This document shows positions 27,207 through 36,129 of a stretch of 64,000 nucleotides of DNA, piece after piece (position 1 is the first letter of the stretch; each line of letters opens with the position of its first letter). Source of the stretch: Azospirillum griseum (lineage in GTDB: Bacteria; Pseudomonadota; Alphaproteobacteria; Azospirillales; Azospirillaceae); NCBI RefSeq assembly GCF_003966125.1, contig NZ_RXMA01000027.1, positions 1 through 64,000 on the forward strand. The letters run 5' to 3'. The notes below the pieces were generated by a model. That model worked only from the letters and a program-made list of their open reading frames with translations. It made no database searches and was not told the origin of the DNA. Position numbers and translations under genes: made by a program.

Positions 27207-27548
27207 TCAGCCCGCCGCCAACGCGGCCACCGCCGCCGCCTCGGTCGGGTGAATTTCGAACAGCGAGGAAAAACCGCTGAGATCGAAGACCTCGCGGATG
27301 TGGGCGGCCATCGCCGACAGGGCGATGCGCCCGCCGTTGGGCCGGGCCTTCTTCGCCGCGATCAGCAGGGCGCGCAGCCCGGCGGAGCTGATGTAGGTGA
27401 GCTGGGCCATGTCCACGACCAGCCGGGCCTTGCCCTCGCCAACCGCCCGGACCAGATGCGATTCGAAATCGCTGGCGTTGCCGCTGTCAATGCGCCCCTC
27501 GGTCCGCAGAACCGTGACGCCGCCGACCGAATCCTCGGTGATGTTCAT
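27207..27548 (-). CDS. STAS-domain anti-sigma factor antagonist
   Basis: Single STAS domain of 113 aa (RIDSGNASDFESHL, then LVVDMAQLTYISSAGLRALL) with the phosphorylatable serine at Ser54/55. In partner switching the unphosphorylated STAS protein captures an RsbW-like kinase, and a SpoIIE phosphatase reactivates it. Here the SpoIIE gene is 51 bases upstream in the same operon and an RsbW-like ATPase is at 38065. It is the last gene of the eight-gene operon; ribosome site GAGGG. Confidence 0.92.
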   Translation of the reverse strand: MNITEDSVGGVTVLRTEGRIDSGNASDFESHLVRAVGEGKARLVVDMAQLTYISSAGLRALLIAAKKARPNGGRIALSAMAAHIREVFDLSGFSSLFEIHPTEAAAVAALAAG

Positions 27549-27599
27549 ACTCCGCCCTCAGTGTTCCGTGGTGGTGGTGTCGGCCCTGTATAGCACGCC

Positions 27600-29708
27600 T
27601 CAACCGGCGGCGGCACCCATCGCCCCGCACCAGCGCAGCACCAGAACGGTGATGTCGTCGGACTGCGGCGCGCCGTCGGCGAAGCGGGCCACGTCGGCCA
27701 GCAGCCCGTCCAGGCTGGCCCGCGCGGGCGCGTCCTCCGGCCCGCCCACCGCTGCGGCCAGACGGTCATCGCCATACATCGCCCCGTTGGCGTCGAACGC
27801 TTCGGTCACGCCGTCGGTGAACAGGATCACGCGGTCGCCGGGGGCCAGCGCGATCCGGCGTTCGGCAAAGGGCATGTCGGGCATCACTGCCAGCGCGATC
27901 CCGGCGCTGCGCTCCAACACGCTGACGGCCCCGGCGGCGGTCACGCGCAGCGGCGGGTTGTGGCCGCCGTTGGCAAAGCACAGCGCGCCGCTGCGCGTGT
28001 CCAACTCGGCGTAAAAAACGGTGACGAACATCATCTGTTCGTTTTCAGCGGCCAACAGCGTGTTGACCCGCCGCAGGGTTTCCCCCGGCCCCACCCCGGA
28101 TTCGGCCACCGCGCGCAGCATCGTCCGTGCGATCAGCATGAAGAAGGCGGCGGGAATGCCCTTGCCCGACACGTCGGCGATGACCAGCCCCAGCCGGTCC
28201 TCCCCCACCGGGAACACGTCGTAGAAATCGCCCCCCACCTCCTTGGCCGGGATCATCCGCGCGGCGATGTCCAGCGCCGACGATTCCGGGAAGGCCTGCG
28301 GCAGGATGGAGAGCTGCATCGTGCGCGCGATCTCCAACTCCTGCTGAAGGCTGATGAGGCGGCGCTTGTCGGCCAGCGCGTCGCGCAAATCGCGCACCAT
28401 CTGCGTCAGCTGCACCTGCTGTGTGCTGACCCGCGTCGCCAGACGCGAAAAGCCCAGCGCCAGCAGGCCCAGCTCGTCCCCCACCCCTTTGGATTGGGGG
28501 GATGCCGCGTCCTGCGCGTCCGCTTCGATCTGGCGCAACTCGTCCAACAGGCTTTGCCGGGCGTCCTCCTCCAGCGTCACCGCCAGCGTCTCCATCTGCC
28601 GCCGGATGAAGCGCTGCTGGCGGCGCAACCGGCGATCCCGCTGCCCGGCGGTGCGTTCCAGCTCCCTCATGACTCCCCGGAACACCGTGACCGCACCGCC
28701 GATCCGCCCGATCTCGTCGTTGCCGGTGGGCAATTCGACATAGCCCATGGCCCGCCCCTGCGAAATCGCCTGCAACGCCCGAACCGCCTCGTCCAGGACC
28801 GCGAAATTCCGCAACAGATAGCCATACAGCAACGCCAACGCTCCCAGCAGCAGCAGCAGAACCGCCGCGCCATGCGCGATCGACCACAGGCGCTGTTCGG
28901 CCAGCGTCGCCGTGACATCCGTGGCCACCAGCACCGTCGCCGCCCGCCCACCGGCCAGATCGGCGACCGGCAGGCTGGCCAGGGCGTATCGACGGCCAGC
29001 CGCGTCCAACGTCAGCAGCCCACGCCCGTCCAGCACCACCAGAGGCTTGACCAAGGGCCACAACGGATCACCGCCGCCATCCAGCAAGGTTCCATCGCGC
29101 CCAACCGCAAACACCCGCCCGCCCGTGTTGTCCCGCAAGATGTCCAGAGCGCGGGACAGGTCAACCGCCGCCACCGCCGCACCGATCACCCGACCTCCGC
29201 CCTCCAGGGTGGTGCCATACACCGGCGCTGCGGCGACCAGCCTGGTCCGGGCGCTCTGTTGCCCGCCATCCAACAGCCGCACGCCGCGCACACGGCCCCG
29301 ACCGGCCAGCACCGGTTCCAACAGAGGTTTGGTCAACAACGGTGGCGCGTCAAAGGCGGGATCGGTGGCGTACAGCAACGCCCCATCCATCCCGAACAGA
29401 TTCACATCCGCGATCGGATTCGAACCGCCGGCATGCACCGACATACGCTCGGCCAGCGCGCCACGCTGGCCCGCCGCCACCGCCCGGAGCAACGCCGGGT
29501 CCGTCGTCAACCGGATCAGATCCTGGTCGATGCGGATGGCCGCTTCCGTCACCGCCAAGCGCCAGGCAACGCCGAGTCGGTCCAATTCCAGGTCACGAGC
29601 GCGTTGGTTGGCCTCCCCATCCCGGACAACGCCGACGCCGATCAGCAGACCGGCCACCACAGCCAGGGTTGCGAACACGAAGAGGATGATGCGGGTTCGC
29701 AAAAGCAT
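27600..29708 (-). CDS. membrane-bound SpoIIE/RsbU-type phosphatase with sensor and HAMP
   Basis: 702 aa. TM1 (about residues 7-27) precedes a roughly 230-residue periplasmic double-Cache-like domain (DLIRLTTDPALLRAVAAGQR; NPIADVNLFGMDGALLYAT). TM2 (near 275-298) is followed by HAMP and a coiled coil. The PP2C-type SpoIIE phosphatase (from about residue 450) has ILPQAFPESSALDIAARMIP, KEVGGDFYDVF, DVSGKGIPAAFFM, FANGGHNPP and FTDGVTEAFD, including the metal-binding aspartates. It should dephosphorylate the STAS protein encoded next in response to an external signal. It follows the 509-aa gene after 13 bases. Confidence 0.92.
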   Translation of the reverse strand: MLLRTRIILFVFATLAVVAGLLIGVGVVRDGEANQRARDLELDRLGVAWRLAVTEAAIRIDQDLIRLTTDPALLRAVAAGQRGALAERMSVHAGGSNPIADVNLFGMDGALLYATDPAFDAPPLLTKPLLEPVLAGRGRVRGVRLLDGGQQSARTRLVAAAPVYGTTLEGGGRVIGAAVAAVDLSRALDILRDNTGGRVFAVGRDGTLLDGGGDPLWPLVKPLVVLDGRGLLTLDAAGRRYALASLPVADLAGGRAATVLVATDVTATLAEQRLWSIAHGAAVLLLLLGALALLYGYLLRNFAVLDEAVRALQAISQGRAMGYVELPTGNDEIGRIGGAVTVFRGVMRELERTAGQRDRRLRRQQRFIRRQMETLAVTLEEDARQSLLDELRQIEADAQDAASPQSKGVGDELGLLALGFSRLATRVSTQQVQLTQMVRDLRDALADKRRLISLQQELEIARTMQLSILPQAFPESSALDIAARMIPAKEVGGDFYDVFPVGEDRLGLVIADVSGKGIPAAFFMLIARTMLRAVAESGVGPGETLRRVNTLLAAENEQMMFVTVFYAELDTRSGALCFANGGHNPPLRVTAAGAVSVLERSAGIALAVMPDMPFAERRIALAPGDRVILFTDGVTEAFDANGAMYGDDRLAAAVGGPEDAPARASLDGLLADVARFADGAPQSDDITVLVLRWCGAMGAAAG

Positions 29709-29721
29709 GTCCGTCAGCCGC

Positions 29722-31251
29722 TCATGACCGCGCGACGGCGAACGGACGGGCCAACCCGGCGGCCAACACCGCCAACGTCGCAGCCGACAGCATCATGGAG
29801 GGACCGTTGGCCTCCAGCGCCACCGCCCACAACCCGGCGGCGAAGGCCCCCGCCAGCGCCGCCCGCAGCACACGCGCCACTCCGCCGACATCCACGGTCT
29901 GGTGACGAGCGGACACCAGGGCGAGACCAACCGCCACGCCCCCAATCCCCCCTCCAAACGCCAACGCCGCCCGCGCGCCCGCCAACCAGCCATCGCCAGA
30001 CAGCCCCAATGCGGACAACCACCGCCCGGACAGCCACCCCCCTGCGGCCAGCCACCCCCCCGGGGACCATCCGGCAAGGTACAATACGGCGCACAACGCC
30101 AGCCCCAACGCCGCCAATGACGCCGCCACCCGATGCCACCGCGCGCCAAGTCCACGGGCCAACCCCAGCGCGACCACCACACCACCGGCCACCGCGAGGA
30201 TGAGCGTGCCCGATCCGGCACCGCTGGTCTGGGACAGAATCAGCACCAACACCAGCGCGGCCATAACCAACGCCGCGTAGGCGCGCACCTCGTCCATGCC
30301 GGTGTCCGCCACCCGTTGCGGCGGCCGGTCCAATCCATCACCCAACGCGGCCAGGGCTTCTGCGCGGGTCCGCTCCACAGCCTGCGCCACCTCAGGATCA
30401 AAAACGGCGCCGCGCACCTCTTCGGCGTGCGCGGCAAAGCGCTGGCGGCGATCGTGCATGCTGAACACGGCGGCGTTGAAGGCGCGCAGCACCCGACCCA
30501 CGGCATCCGGGGAACGACGCCCGATCAGGCTGCCGAAATCCCCCGCAATCGCGCGCTCCATCAGGCGCGACAGCCGGGCGAGCGGCGCACGCACGCTCGC
30601 CTCCACCAACGCTTCGGCCACCTGGGCCAGCAGCAGCAGAACCGCCGCTCCGCCCAGCGCCACAGCAAGCAGGTCCTCGGCGATCTGGCTGCGCACCTCG
30701 CCGGGTTGGACACCAACCAACACATGGCCGGCCCCAGCGCCGGCACGCGCGCCTGCGCCCGCCGCCTCCGCTGATGATCCGGTGGCCGCCACACGGCGCA
30801 ACGGAAGGCGCACAATCAGATAGCCATCGCGCGCGATGGGCTGAAGCGCGGCCGTCCGCGCCGACGGCGATGGCAGCCCGCGCAGGGAATCGACCAGCGC
30901 GGTCAGATGACCAACGGCAAAGGGGGCGACACCGTGCATCCACGCCCCATCCTCGCCGGTGACAAGGAGAAATCCCAGATCAGGGTTGCGGCCCTGAATG
31001 CCATTCAGATAGGCGCTGATGCCCTCGATCCGATCCAATGGGATGCCCAACGACAGCGCGCGTTCCAAATCATACTGCACCGCTTCGGCCACGGCGGCGG
31101 CCTTGGCCGCGCGTGTTTCACCCAGTTGCTCTTCCGCCACGAGAGTGCCGATCAAGCCGACCGAGACCATGGTCAGAAGCGCCACGATCAGGATCAGAAT
31201 GGGAACGCCCCACAGCAAACGGTGAGCGCGCCGTTGCGTGGCGGCGATCAT
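29722..31251 (-). CDS. membrane sensor with HAMP and multi-TM C-terminal domain
   Basis: 509 aa; no family name can be given to the whole. TM1 (residues 14-38) leads to a short periplasmic domain with the motif shared by its operon neighbours (LERALSLGIPLDRIEGISAY, residues 62-81), then TM2 and a HAMP-like segment (RLSRLMERAIAGDFGSLIGR). The C-terminal half (from about residue 325) is very hydrophobic, perhaps six or seven TMs, rich in Gly, Ala and Trp (GWLAAGGWLSGRW). The layout and the linker resemble the 701-aa sensor-MFS protein, so it may be a shortened paralogue whose transporter half has decayed (inference). Starts overlap the previous stop by four bases. Confidence 0.7.
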   Translation of the reverse strand: MIAATQRRAHRLLWGVPILILIVALLTMVSVGLIGTLVAEEQLGETRAAKAAAVAEAVQYDLERALSLGIPLDRIEGISAYLNGIQGRNPDLGFLLVTGEDGAWMHGVAPFAVGHLTALVDSLRGLPSPSARTAALQPIARDGYLIVRLPLRRVAATGSSAEAAGAGARAGAGAGHVLVGVQPGEVRSQIAEDLLAVALGGAAVLLLLAQVAEALVEASVRAPLARLSRLMERAIAGDFGSLIGRRSPDAVGRVLRAFNAAVFSMHDRRQRFAAHAEEVRGAVFDPEVAQAVERTRAEALAALGDGLDRPPQRVADTGMDEVRAYAALVMAALVLVLILSQTSGAGSGTLILAVAGGVVVALGLARGLGARWHRVAASLAALGLALCAVLYLAGWSPGGWLAAGGWLSGRWLSALGLSGDGWLAGARAALAFGGGIGGVAVGLALVSARHQTVDVGGVARVLRAALAGAFAAGLWAVALEANGPSMMLSAATLAVLAAGLARPFAVARS

Positions 31252-32084
31252 GCCAGTTCATCCAATCGCGAAACCTCGTGCTCGGCCTTGTCGAGAAGCC
31301 CCAGACGTCGACGCACCGCCGCAAGGAAACCCGGCACCGGCAACCCCAGGGTCTCCCCGGCGGCGGCCCCATCCGCACCTGAGCGATGGTTGTGCTCAAC
31401 CCCCTCCAACGCCTCCGCCACCGCCGACAACGCCCGGCGTGGGGTGTGGGCCAGCCACAGGCCAACCACCCACGCCACCAGCGCCAAGGGCGCACCTGCG
31501 GCCAAGGCCCCCACGGACAAGGTCAGCGCGTAATGGCGGACCCGGTCGGTCATGGTCGCGATCGGAACCCGCAGCAGAATGGCCCCCGCCATTGTGTCGA
31601 AGCTGGTGGTCAGCCCGATGCCGAACACCCGCTCCCCCGACACATCGCTGATCCAGACGCTTGCACCGGCACCGCCCGCCATCGTGGAACCGTGGGGCGG
31701 CACAACGCCGAGCGGGGATACGTCGCCCACTTCGACCGCGTTGGTCGAGAACAGGATGGTCGCGGCTTCGTCAAGAACCGCAACGGAGTCGACCGATGGC
31801 AAGGCCGCACGGGCGCGGGTCAGCAGCCCATCCACCTGCGGCAGATCAGCCAACGCCAAACCAAGATTGAGCTGGCCTTCCAGCGCGGCCTTGGCCTCGG
31901 TCAACACGAACGCGGCCTGGGAGGTCACAGCCTCGTCGAGGCGTCGGGATTGCTCGCGCGTCCACAGCCCAACCGCCGCCGCCGCCGCCAGCACCGTGGC
32001 CAACACGATGAAAACCGCCAGACGCGCCGCAAAGCTTCCCGCCGCCATCGTTCCGCCCTTTCCGAACCGCTCGCGGCGAGGCAT
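31248..32084 (-). CDS. two-TM membrane sensor protein
   Basis: 278 aa; not a named family. TM1 (residues 20-41) is followed by a periplasmic domain with the shared motif (LEGQLNLGLALADLPQVDGL, from residue 68, then SVAVLDEAATILFSTNAVEV). TM2 (near 195-217) leads to a cytoplasmic tail of about 60 residues with charged helices. There is no kinase or cyclase output, so it must signal through a partner, perhaps by pairing with its paralogues in the operon. I chose the ATG at 32084 because it overlaps the acetyltransferase stop (TGATG); an in-frame start at 32117 is possible. Confidence 0.7.
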   Translation of the reverse strand: MPRRERFGKGGTMAAGSFAARLAVFIVLATVLAAAAAVGLWTREQSRRLDEAVTSQAAFVLTEAKAALEGQLNLGLALADLPQVDGLLTRARAALPSVDSVAVLDEAATILFSTNAVEVGDVSPLGVVPPHGSTMAGGAGASVWISDVSGERVFGIGLTTSFDTMAGAILLRVPIATMTDRVRHYALTLSVGALAAGAPLALVAWVVGLWLAHTPRRALSAVAEALEGVEHNHRSGADGAAAGETLGLPVPGFLAAVRRRLGLLDKAEHEVSRLDELA

Positions 32085-32899
32085 CACCGATCCGGCCCGA
32101 TCCGCTCCCGCCCGCACAAGGCGTACCAGCGGCGTTCCGCTCCCGCAGCCCCGCCCGGAACATCGCCCCCCGAAAGGCGCGCCCAGACCCGCCCGCCCTG
32201 CGCGAACAAATCCGTTTGCCCGCTCAAGCGTTCCAGAGGAACCAGCCTCGCGGTGGTTGTGTCAAGAACCGGTTCGACCCGCACATCGCGATGGACCAGG
32301 AAACGCACCAGATCCTTGTCCACCTGCAACCAACGGCGCGGATACAAGCCATGTTGGGCCAGATGCCCCCAACTGACGTGATTGCGCGGGCTGACGGTGG
32401 TCAACAGATGGGGCCGCCCCAACGCGCGCGCCACCTCAAGCCGCCACGCGATCAACCGGTGATGCAGGCCACGCCCACGATCCGGGGCCTCGACCATGGC
32501 GGAGGACATGTGCGCAACCAGCGCCAACTCCTCTTCCGGCAATCCCAGATCACGGCCCCGGTTGGCATCCCCCGGCCCGGGCAACCCGATGGCCCCGTAA
32601 GCGACCAGACGATCACCCCGGAAGATACCGGCGGTCAGTCCCTTGTCGCCCAGATGGTCAGCCACGAAATTCCCGACCTCGCCAGCCATACGGTAATGAT
32701 CCGGGTCCGCCAACGACGACACCACGCTCAGACGAAAGACGTGCAAGCGATCCGCGTCATCGGGGGTCAGGACCCGCGTCGTCAGATCGGCGGGCAGATC
32801 GGCAGACAATGTTTTGAGCCGCACACCGGCAACCGCACGAGCCTCCGCACCCCACAATCGGGGTGCGGAGGGCGAATCCGCAGCATGCGAGTCGGTCAT
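32084..32899 (-). CDS. GNAT-family N-acetyltransferase
   Basis: 271 aa. The acetyl-CoA site is visible as APDRGRGLHHRLIAWRLEVA (Q/RxxGxG/A pattern), followed by LTTVSPRNHVSWGHLAQHGL, the usual Asn-containing motif B. The last 70 residues form a separate extension. It sits among membrane sensors and a solute-binding protein, which is odd for a modifying enzyme; it could acetylate the sensed compound or a protein of the switch. The substrate is unknown. It overlaps both neighbours by one and four bases. Confidence 0.83.
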   Translation of the reverse strand: MTDSHAADSPSAPRLWGAEARAVAGVRLKTLSADLPADLTTRVLTPDDADRLHVFRLSVVSSLADPDHYRMAGEVGNFVADHLGDKGLTAGIFRGDRLVAYGAIGLPGPGDANRGRDLGLPEEELALVAHMSSAMVEAPDRGRGLHHRLIAWRLEVARALGRPHLLTTVSPRNHVSWGHLAQHGLYPRRWLQVDKDLVRFLVHRDVRVEPVLDTTTARLVPLERLSGQTDLFAQGGRVWARLSGGDVPGGAAGAERRWYALCGRERIGPDR

Positions 32900-34020
32900 G
32901 TTTCCACAATCTCAGCGAAATTCAACAGACCGATGGGCGGATAATATTCCAGCGCGCGCACCGTCGGCATGTTGATGATGACCGAAAAACGCTTGAGCGT
33001 TTCCACCGGGATGTCCCCCGGCTTGACACCATCAAGCAGGATCTGCGCGGCTTTGAAGGCGGTGAATCGCCCAATGCCATAGGCGCTGCTCGCCAGCGCC
33101 AGCATCGCCTTGTCCGTGCGCACGATCAGTTCGGTGGCTGAAAAGGTGGGTAAGTGTAATCGTAAGGCCTCCGCCGCAACCAGGCTGCGGTTGCGGAAGG
33201 CAATGAAGGTGTCGGGTCCGATGTACAGCATCTCCGCCCCACGCTGAACCACGCGGCTCAGCAGCGTCGGCAGGGTGCTGGGCATCGGCTCACCCTGCGC
33301 GTCCAACGGCACCGGCTCTTCCAGCAACTCCAAACCACGTTGCGCGGTTTCGGCGCGCAGTCCCTCCAGCGTCAGAATCGAATTGCGCTCCTGCGGGTTG
33401 TAGAGCACGCCCAGCCGCTTGATGGGGCGATAGGCCAGAATCGTGTTCAGCTGCACCGGAATGGGGGCAATATGGACCGTCCCGGTCACATTGCGGTTCG
33501 GTCGTTCCAGATTGGCAACGATCTTGGCGTCGATGGGGGCCGCGACGAAGGTGAACACCACGGGGATGTCGGTGATGTGTTCCGCCGGATTGGCTCCGTC
33601 GTGGGGGCCGACCAACGCGCGGGTCTGCGGGGTGCCCCAGCTGTAAATCAGATCCGGACGGGTCTCTCGGATCTCTTTCAGGATCGGGGGCAGCAGTGAC
33701 ATGTCACCGCCGGTGTTGCGGATCGTGTATTCGACCTTCAGCCCCCGGCGGGCCAGATAATCCTTGAAGCCAAACTCGTTGTCGCTTTCGCCGCGCCCCA
33801 GCACCATGGTGATGCGGAAGGTCTTTTCCGGCGGCGGGGGCGCGCCAAGGGCGACGCCGGGCAAGCCACCCGACAAGGCCAGCCCACCGGCCCCGGCCAG
33901 ACTGAGGAAGCGGCGGCGGCTGGGGCGATGCCCCAGGGCCTCAGCCAAAGCCTCCACATCCGACACCGTGTCACCCGCCAGAGGCGCATTCGGAACCAAG
34001 CGGTTGCGGTTGTGGAGCAT
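32896..34020 (-). CDS. orphan ABC-type substrate-binding protein
   Basis: 374 aa, resembling the Pfam PF04392 (TrpX-like) binding-protein family: PDLIYSWGTPQTRALVG, IPVVFTFVAAPIDAKIV, RIGVLY-like IKRLGVLYNP, and GAEMLYIGPDTFIAFRN. A Tat-type signal is likely: SRRRFLSLAGAGGLALSGG at residues 34-52, after an unusually long n-region. No ABC permease or ATPase gene is in the cluster, so it probably presents ligand to the membrane sensors rather than to a transporter (inference). Three bases separate it from the MFS gene. Confidence 0.82.
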   Translation of the reverse strand: MLHNRNRLVPNAPLAGDTVSDVEALAEALGHRPSRRRFLSLAGAGGLALSGGLPGVALGAPPPPEKTFRITMVLGRGESDNEFGFKDYLARRGLKVEYTIRNTGGDMSLLPPILKEIRETRPDLIYSWGTPQTRALVGPHDGANPAEHITDIPVVFTFVAAPIDAKIVANLERPNRNVTGTVHIAPIPVQLNTILAYRPIKRLGVLYNPQERNSILTLEGLRAETAQRGLELLEEPVPLDAQGEPMPSTLPTLLSRVVQRGAEMLYIGPDTFIAFRNRSLVAAEALRLHLPTFSATELIVRTDKAMLALASSAYGIGRFTAFKAAQILLDGVKPGDIPVETLKRFSVIINMPTVRALEYYPPIGLLNFAEIVET

Positions 34021-34023
34021 GGC

Positions 34024-36129
34024 TCAAGCCTCCTGCGGTCGGGCGACCGGTGTTTTGCGCAAGTTGTACAGGATCCAGAACAGCAGGGCGCTGCCGCCGC
34101 ACAGCAGCCCGATGCCCAGCATCGCCTCTCGGTAGGACGTGGCGGCGGCGATCATCATCGCCAGCACCGGGCCGACCGCCCCCCCCAAACGCTCGATCAA
34201 ACGGTACCAGCCGATGGCCGCCGTTTCCGGCAATCCGCCCTCGCGGGCGATTTGCGACACCATGGTGAATTGCGGGGAAGCAATCATCGATTGCGATACA
34301 CCGAACAGCGCAATGGCCAGCGGCGGTCCCCACATGGCGTCGGTCGCCACGATGGGCACACAACTGAACAGCGTGCCAATGCCGCCCAACGCGACAAAAC
34401 CACGCCGGGCCTGCCACCGGTCGGACAGGGAGGCGGCCAAGGGCGACACCAGAATGCACGCGACGAAATACATCATCTGAACCCGTCCGATCTCCGCCTT
34501 GCTTGCGCCATCGGCGGAGAGCAGCAACGGAACCAGACAGAAGAGGAAGGCCGTCGCGGCGATCTTCGTGGGAATGGCGCTCAACACCATCAACACCGGG
34601 AACCGGAAATCCCGGCACAACGGCAACGCCCCGCTCAGAAGCGACCGCGACACCGCAGCCCGTTCGGGGTTGGGGCGTCCACGCAGCAGCAACCCCCAGA
34701 CCGACAGACCGGACACCAGCGCCAACACCGCCCCCAACAGGAAGGTGACGCGGAATCCCGCCAGATCGGCGATCATCCCGCCGCTGACCGGCCCGCAGAC
34801 ACCCGCCGCCAGCAGCGCGCCAATGAACATCGCCATCCCCCCCGCGCGATTGCGCGGGCCGGTGTGGTCAATGACAATTCCCTGGGCGGTGATGAGCACC
34901 AAGCCATAGCCCAGCGCCGTCACGCAACGCGACAGAATCAGGGCCAGCAGCGACGGGGCGAAGGCGGTCATCGCCAGCCCGATGGATCCCAGCAAGGCCC
35001 CGATCAGAAACGCGCGGGACCGCCCCAACCGTTCGGAGAAACGCGCACCACCCGGCTGGGAAATCGCCCACATCAGCATGAACAGCGTGATCGGCAGGCT
35101 GACCACCATATCGGGCGACAGCCATGGCGCATCATTGGCAAAGGACATGGCGTAGGCGGGCAGGAAGGGGTGCGACAGCTCTTCCGAAAAGCAGAACAGG
35201 AACACCGGCAACCGCAGGAACACCAGATTGAGCGGCGACGGCTCCGGCGCGGCCCCCGCTGCCCGGCTGGGATCACGAAAACGGAAGCGGGCGTTCAGCG
35301 CCTTCAACCCCGCCTGCGCCTGGGCAACCCGAGAATCGTCCGGGCCGAACCGCGCGACCAACCCGGCCACCCGTGCCGACAGCGCGGCGTAGCGCGCGTT
35401 CACCCCATCAAGCAGGCCGCGCGCCTCCACGCTGTCCGAGGGCGCGGCCCCGTCATCGCCATCCCGTGGCAGATCGGCGCGGAAATCGCCGTCCTCCGCC
35501 CGTTCGGCGACCATGCGCAAGGCCAGCGCTCGCCGCATCGCCAAATTCACCACAAGCTGCAAGATCTCGAAGATCAACAGCACGGCGACGATGACGACCG
35601 ACAGCACATCCAGCATCAAATTGGTGGAGGCCTTGGCCAGATAGGCGCGGTCAACGCCCACATGCATGCGTCCCGCCGGGGCGTCCGCCGCGCCCAACGG
35701 GCGGGCGATGTCGATGAAGCCCGAGACGAGACGGTCGTCATCGCCCGCCGCCATCCGATCCAGTGCCACCGACGACACACCGGCCAACGGCGCGCCCGCC
35801 GCCGCGATCAGGCGGCCCGATGAATCGGAAACCGCCAGATAGGCGATGTCGGGATGCCGCGCCTCCTCTTCCTTCAGCAACGCGTCAAGCCCCGGCATCC
35901 GTTCCAACGGGATGCGCACGGACAGGCCGCGATTGATCTGGGTGGCCAGCAGTTCACCAACCGTCTGCGCCTTGCGGGCCAGTTCCGGTTGAACCAGAGG
36001 GTCGAAGCTGCGCAGCGACAGCCAGGAGGCGGTCCCGGCGGCCAGCAACAGGACCCCGACCGTCACAATGGTCAGGCGCAGGATGAGCGCGCCAATCGGA
36101 TCATGCGCGCGTTTGACGGGGGTGGTCAT
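34024..36129 (-). CDS. sensor domain fused to an MFS transporter
   Basis: 701 aa. TM1 (residues 16-36) leads to a periplasmic sensor with the cluster's motif (INRGLSVRIPLERMPGLDAL, residues 65-84, then DIAYLAVSDSSGRLIAAAG). TM2 (near 174-195) leads to a HAMP-like helical linker. From about residue 300 a full MFS transporter follows with about 12 TMs (LPITLFMLMWAISQPGGARF, then ERLGRSRAFLIGALLG as motif A; GYGLVLITAQGIVIDHTGPRN). A chemoreceptor-like input on a transporter is rare and suggests gated transport or a transceptor. It overlaps the upstream sensor gene by four bases. Confidence 0.82.
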   Translation of the reverse strand: MTTPVKRAHDPIGALILRLTIVTVGVLLLAAGTASWLSLRSFDPLVQPELARKAQTVGELLATQINRGLSVRIPLERMPGLDALLKEEEARHPDIAYLAVSDSSGRLIAAAGAPLAGVSSVALDRMAAGDDDRLVSGFIDIARPLGAADAPAGRMHVGVDRAYLAKASTNLMLDVLSVVIVAVLLIFEILQLVVNLAMRRALALRMVAERAEDGDFRADLPRDGDDGAAPSDSVEARGLLDGVNARYAALSARVAGLVARFGPDDSRVAQAQAGLKALNARFRFRDPSRAAGAAPEPSPLNLVFLRLPVFLFCFSEELSHPFLPAYAMSFANDAPWLSPDMVVSLPITLFMLMWAISQPGGARFSERLGRSRAFLIGALLGSIGLAMTAFAPSLLALILSRCVTALGYGLVLITAQGIVIDHTGPRNRAGGMAMFIGALLAAGVCGPVSGGMIADLAGFRVTFLLGAVLALVSGLSVWGLLLRGRPNPERAAVSRSLLSGALPLCRDFRFPVLMVLSAIPTKIAATAFLFCLVPLLLSADGASKAEIGRVQMMYFVACILVSPLAASLSDRWQARRGFVALGGIGTLFSCVPIVATDAMWGPPLAIALFGVSQSMIASPQFTMVSQIAREGGLPETAAIGWYRLIERLGGAVGPVLAMMIAAATSYREAMLGIGLLCGGSALLFWILYNLRKTPVARPQEA

